NCBI GenBank assembly: GCA_021229015.1
Contig: CM037795.1
Location: 18,068,212-18,132,211, forward strand
DNA: 64,000 nt
Reading direction: 5' to 3'
From: Solen grandis
Taxonomy: Eukaryota > Mollusca > Bivalvia > Adapedonta > Solenidae
Part shown: positions 59,633-64,000 of the stretch, piece after piece
How positions within the stretch are numbered: position 1 is the stretch's first letter
Layout of the letters: every line of letters begins with the position of its first letter
The notes under the pieces: model-generated
The model's database searches: none
Seen by the model: only the letters and a program-made list of their open reading frames with translations
What the model was told of the DNA's origin: nothing
Made by a program: the position numbers and the translations under genes

Positions 59633-60284
59633 GTGATATTCTAATACCACATACTTAATATACGATTGCTGTCGTATATAAAGTGCTTATATAAGTAACC
59701 AGTGCTTATATATGTAACCGATACTTAAATTATACATTTATATGATACATTCAATTAATATTTAAAGTACATGTATACTGGGACATTAAGGGTTTAGACA
59801 GACAACACGCAGATCCCCGGTGTCATGCAATATCCTTAAAAATCCCCGTTATCCAGGGAAAAAACACACACACAACAAAATCGGGACGTGTCTATGAAAC
59901 TGATAGTTCAGCATTCACCGATAACAATAAAACAATGGGATAGATGTAAAAGATTAACTCTTAAACTGGTCCGTCCCAGTTCGAACCAGCAAAGCACGTG
60001 CCCACGTGAAAGTGGGTGAAATTGCCCGTAACTGAAACACAAACCACGAATTAAGGTGTATGTGACGAAGGTCTTTAGATTAAACGTGTTTCCGTTGGAG
60101 GACCAGCCCAGATCAAATGAAGGTACACCGGCAATGATCAAAGGCGGTTGGATTATCGATAAAGTAACCATATCCGAGTGGTATGTGAGAAAAACTCTTG
60201 TACAGATCTGATACAATCAAGATGTAGGTCCTGAAATGAAAATGGGTTGATTAAACATAATACATGGCTGTTGGTCAGGTATCT
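59633..60284. promoter_or_regulatory. Unique block with clustered transcription-factor motifs
   Basis: Two canonical CACGTG E-boxes at 59995-60000 and 60003-60008, a TCF/LEF-type GATCAAAGG at 60136-60144, and TATCGATA at 60154-60161. It is more balanced in composition than its flanks and free of repeats. The 102-codon minus frame at 59908-60216 has no domain. The regulatory reading is inference. Confidence 0.25.
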
Positions 60285-60286
60285 CG

Positions 60287-60317
<31 letters not shown>

Positions 60318-60406
60318 CCTCTCACACACCCACACACATACATGCACATACAGACGTATGCAGAGGGACACGCAGAGAGAGAGAGAGAGAGGGAGAGAGA
60401 GAGAGG
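60285..60406. repeat. (CT)n, (CA)n and (GA)n microsatellites
   Basis: CT at about 60285-60318, CA-rich at about 60321-60335, GA at about 60375-60405. They produce the Ser/Leu- and Arg/Glu-rich frames in this area. Confidence 0.95.
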
Positions 60407-60944
60407 TGATCAATTATCAAAAATTACGTTAAAACTTTTTCCGTTTAGGAGCCAGGGTCCATTGAAACTAACCCCCCCCCCCCCCCAAAAAAAAAGCCCT
60501 CAGAAGCAGCTTTGTTCAAGATAAGTAGTAGGATGTTACCTGAATTAAGAGCATTTTTATGGACCAATTTATTTACTGTTTAAGCAGTAAAATACTTTTG
60601 ACTCCTATAACCAAGCCACGATAATTGGTACCTAGCTATTTGCACTCTCATAATATCTGTTCAAAATTTGTCTAAGTAAATCTTTGATGCAGAAAACTCA
60701 ACAGGAGGTGATAAAACTCTCTCTCTCTCTCTCTTCTCCAATATTTAAAAAAATAATAAAAAAAATAAATAAAAAAATAGAGCACTTTCACGTTATCAGC
60801 GAATCTATAGAAAATTTTACCAGGTGCTACCCGGTAATACCCGGTATAAATCGCTGATTTAAACGGACCAATCAGTGACTTGAGAAAAAAATGTATGTTT
60901 ATTATTTCCCACTGGGCAACATATAAAATATAGATTAGGTGTTC
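60407..60944. other. Non-coding with simple runs
   Basis: Poly(C) then poly(A) at 60471-60495, CT at about 60716-60733, an A/T-rich tract at 60745-60779. The 109-codon minus frame at 60672-61001 crosses these and part of repeat E and is not supported as a gene. Confidence 0.55.
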
Positions 60945-61135
60945 GGGAAGTGCTCGTTGATCTTCAAAAAACACAAACGCTTGCTTCTGAGTTAAATGCA
61001 AATGGTTCGTCTCGGTGATTTCTTGGATATACTTATACAGTGTTAAACCGGGGTGCAGGTCTATCGGGTTTGGCCGAAGATTGCCGAGTCGATATGATTG
61101 ACGATATATAGTAGATGCGATCTACCAGGTTAGGT
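60945..61135 (-). repeat. Repeat E, copy 2, inverted
   Basis: Reverse complement of about 56660-56845 with few differences, including 'ctgtataagtatatccaag' and 'catttaactcagaagcaag'. Similarity ends at 'gaagat' in both, marking a true boundary. Confidence 0.88.
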
Positions 61136-61560
61136 TTGCGTCTCATTTCGGAATGAAATGGTCTTCATCACACGGAGGATTCCGTAGATGGACGAATTAA
61201 AAAAGGATTTATTGAATTAGGGGAAATAAGAATGGTTTGAATCAATAGTTCGTTCATGAGAGTATCAAATGTCAAGTTATTGTTTCATTTAGAAGGATTT
61301 CTGGAAACCTCGGTTTTGTTTGTCTGCCTCTTTCCGTCCGACTGTCTATCTTCCTTAAAGTACAAATCTTTCATATCAGACACATACGTATACGTTGGGA
61401 ACTCTCTCTTTCTCTCTCTTGGGACTTTATGTTACCCCTGGAATTCATCAAGTCACAACAAAACACACAAAACAAGCCCTTTCCCATATCACGTGAGATT
61501 CAAAAAGTCAAGAAAAACAAAAGACACAATCAAAATGGGCGGTTGTCGTGACCTTGTAGG
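61136..61560. other. Non-coding, nothing recognised
   Basis: A short CT tract lies at about 61402-61420. The 102-codon plus frame at 61256-61564 shows no domain. Confidence 0.4.
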
Positions 61561-61980
61561 ATAAAATTTGGAAATGATCTGTCCGATTATCATACGCGTG
61601 TTTAAATTATCATTAATCTTGTGTCAGTGTTACTCATGTGTAAGTCTCACGTTACACCGTGCGTTTAACACAGATCATGCGCACAGAGCGGTTAATATTC
61701 TCTCAAACCAGACTCTTCCCTTGCCTATTTAAATGTAAATAAAGACCAGCCTCTGTAAAGGTTAATTGATTTGTAAGGATCATTGAATGATAAAGAGATC
61801 CACCACAGAAGTCAAGTTATTGCTGAGTCGAGATTCTCGTCCCGATGAATCGGAATGCTTCGGTGTTAAAATAGCGGGGTGTTCGGATGAAGAGGTTCTC
61901 GGACCCAGCTGTCCTGCAGGTAAAAACTGACACTCGGTTGGGGGCGGATCACCGTGCCATGCCATGTCATCAGGTTTTTG
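61561..61980. other. Balanced unique block, weak minus-strand exon possibility
   Basis: GC-richer than its surroundings. On minus, TCAGTTTTTACCTGCAG (ending about 61918) is acceptor-like. It opens a frame of about 44 codons, Ser-rich then ending in NNLTSVVDLFIIQ, to a stop at 61780. A terminal exon or a regulatory block are both possible; evidence is thin. Confidence 0.22.
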
Positions 61981-63477
61981 TTACCCATGGACTGACCAGA
62001 CCATATATCTAGTTGGACTGACACGATCGTTGATAGCTGTCACTTTCCCCACATGTAATTACAAAAATATATGGGATTTAGAAGGATGTGTAATCATACA
62101 CCAGTTATCATGATATAATAACCTGAACAGGGATGTATTAACCAACAAAATTCCTGATCCAAACCAGGGATTCTATATACTATTAAATAAATCCCTGTCC
62201 AAACCACGAAAAACTTCATGTCAGATATACGCAAATGAAAATTACCTATTAAATGCATAATATTTAAGTTAAATATATACCTTATATCACTTTTGCTTTT
62301 ACACATGAACAGAACATAATTCCCTTATTTGTTTACAGTATTTTCACCAACCTGTTTTATTTACTCTTCTGTGGCCAGTTGATTGGTTTCTCCCATCATA
62401 AGTTAGATCAGGAACAGAGCTTTATCCCTTTTTTTTTTGAAAATTTAAAATAATTGTTAATCGTTTCATAACAATACAACATACATACAAAGAACACTAT
62501 ATAAATATCTGTAATGATGATAATCTGAAATCACTAAAAATATATTTACAATTCCATTTTCAACTGCAAAATATTTTGTTAAATATGTCGGTACTTTTAG
62601 ATCTACCACATTTTGGAAACATGGTTATTTCCCAAATATTGAAAAAAAGTTTACTTAAAGTCTAAATGCTTATTTTGAATTTTCATTTATATATACATTT
62701 ATTTGACCTTTCAATTCGATGAAAATACGCACTGTGTATTTTACTACGGAATTCCGGTAGTGCCATCTGCATATTCTTAGAAACACGAAAATGCCCTAAC
62801 GGAATTCCGTATTTAACACTTTTTTCCCCCAAGTGTAGATTAACTGAGTTATTTTTATCTTGTCTTTCAGCATCAGTATGGAAAGTGAGGGTTATACTCT
62901 CCATTCCTTTCTTTCTTTAGGTCAGTAATTACAATAAAATATCAAAAGAAAGAACAGGTGATAAAGACCCAGGATTTTGAAGTTTACATAATCACTGGCC
63001 TGTACGATCCACGTGCGCTTTGTGTAAACACGTGCGTCAGATGGATCGGAGACGTTCAAGACAGTGCGTCTTCTCTCAGCGATCTGTAAACAAAAATAAA
63101 TTGATTCTTCTGCCCAGATCACGCTCAAAGAGTAAACAGACCCGACCCTCCGGAAATGTGTAATTGTTTGATAAATCCTGACGTTTATCATTGTTTTCAC
63201 ATACTAACATAATTACGTACGTGTGAGTTCTTGTACTAAATCCATGTTCTCTGTGAACATGTAACGTGACACTAATCCAGAGGCCTTAGATCAGTTTTCG
63301 GCAGTGTAAAGGCATAATTGTGAATAAAAAAATAATGAAAACATGGTGTTACTTTTGATGATAGTGCTGTTGTTGATAGATATGTTGGATTGTGGTGTTG
63401 TAAATTATAAATAAGATAACCGATGTTCATTCTGAATGTGCAGTGTTATTGTGTTTGCTTGTATGGCTTTGACGTCT
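61981..63477. other. Non-coding with a small inverted repeat
   Basis: CGGAATTCCG occurs at 62747-62756 and again at 62800-62809, flanked outward by 'gtgtatttta' and 'tatttaacac', so the pair forms a loose inverted repeat. The overlapping 73-codon minus frame (62683-62904) looks more protein-like than most but has no known domain. Confidence 0.4.
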
Positions 63478-63772
63478 CACCGACAGTACTTCAATCATTT
63501 GTGAACGTTTGTTTACACGAGACAGATACAGTTACCTCACTCAAGTTACTGCAGTATCACGCCGTAGACATGTGGCATGATATCACACACAGTCACATTA
63601 TCCTGATACCGGGCCAACCAGTTCTAGAACTGTTCTTATATTCTGAACGTCAAGCACAAAGGTGATACATCAGTACCATTTTTAACGACTTTCGTATGTC
63701 GCGACCGGGCATCGAACCCACGATCTTCCGGTAACAAATAGACGCTCTAACAATTCAACCACCGGAAACGGT
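63478..63772 (-). mobile_element. SINE-B, near full length, reverse
   Basis: On minus: head 'ggtggttgaattgttagagcgtc', B box GGTTCGATGCCCGG, 'tcgcgacatacgaaagtcgtt', body through 'ggataatgtgac' and 'gtctcgtgtaaac', then a worn 'attgaagtactgtcgg' 3' motif. Confidence 0.88.
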
Positions 63773-64000
63773 GAGCGCTGTGTTTGATTCTCACGAATCG
63801 TAAAAATGTTACATGCATAGTGCTTATTCAGGACTGGACATTGCTTGGTGTTCAGCACACAGGGGCTGATCGATTCGTTAATATAGCTTGATATCAGTGG
63901 AAACAATTGCAAAATTGACATGCGTTCCAGCAAACACCACCAAGTCAACTAAACACCCACTAGGTCATTATGGACCCATTGCATCAGATGGAGATTTCTT
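63773..64000. other. Window edge, nothing recognised
   Basis: No repeat family or exon. The 88-codon minus frame (63682-63948) partly overlaps SINE-B. Confidence 0.45.

Noticed and set aside
60672..61001. 109-codon minus-strand frame
   Set aside because: Crosses a CT microsatellite, an A/T tract and part of repeat E.
62866..62925. Next exon of the 41166 gene (good TTTCAG acceptor and GTCAGT)
   Set aside because: The 50-nt segment would fit, but it is 21.5 kb away with no supporting similarity; splice-like strings this good occur by chance over such a distance.

Overview
This is a 64 kb piece of animal nuclear DNA, AT-rich and almost free of genes. I read it as mollusc, most likely a bivalve and possibly a venerid clam. 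That is inferred from the look of the repeats (tRNA-derived SINEs, TTAA-flanked MITEs, and a leader plus tandem-unit element opening with AGCTCACCTGAG), not from any identified gene. I see no operons, bacterial signals, rRNA, intact tRNA gene or CRISPR. Nearly all open frames of 60-141 codons are chance frames or lie inside repeats.

Genes: the one well-supported coding piece is at 41166-41317 (+). It is a start exon with a strong Kozak context, a signal peptide and a Tyr/Gln/Pro-rich mature N terminus, ending at a consensus splice donor, with a TATA box about 390 bp upstream. No later exon was recognised. A second, weaker candidate is an 80-nt minus-strand exon at 11894-11973 flanked by good splice sites; a GC-richer, possibly promoter-like block lies at 11995-12440, on its upstream side.

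Layout: 1-29 kb is mostly unique AT-rich sequence with scattered MITEs and SINEs, two small tandem arrays (25 bp and 34 bp) and possible cis-regulatory blocks (23.5-24.4 kb, 25.2-25.5 kb). 29.8-33.2 kb is a nest of inverted and tandem repeats, with a four-unit 320-bp array broken by a 100-N gap. 34.1-35.1 kb is a 17/21-bp minisatellite with local higher-order structure. 35-41 kb is unique and leads to the 41.2 kb gene start. 43-54 kb is dense in SINEs, MITEs and microsatellites. 56.5-61.1 kb holds an inverted repeat pair around AT-rich tandem arrays, one of which was split by a SINE.

Repeat families defined here by comparing copies: MITE-1 (seven copies, five of them exactly 242 bp, TTAA ends, internal 32-bp hairpin), MITE-2 and MITE-3 (also TTAA), MITE-4 (TTAGCGCTAAG inverted ends), SINE-A, SINE-B and SINE-C (tRNA-like heads, different bodies). 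SINE-A and SINE-B share a 3' motif. Family labels are mine; no database was searched.
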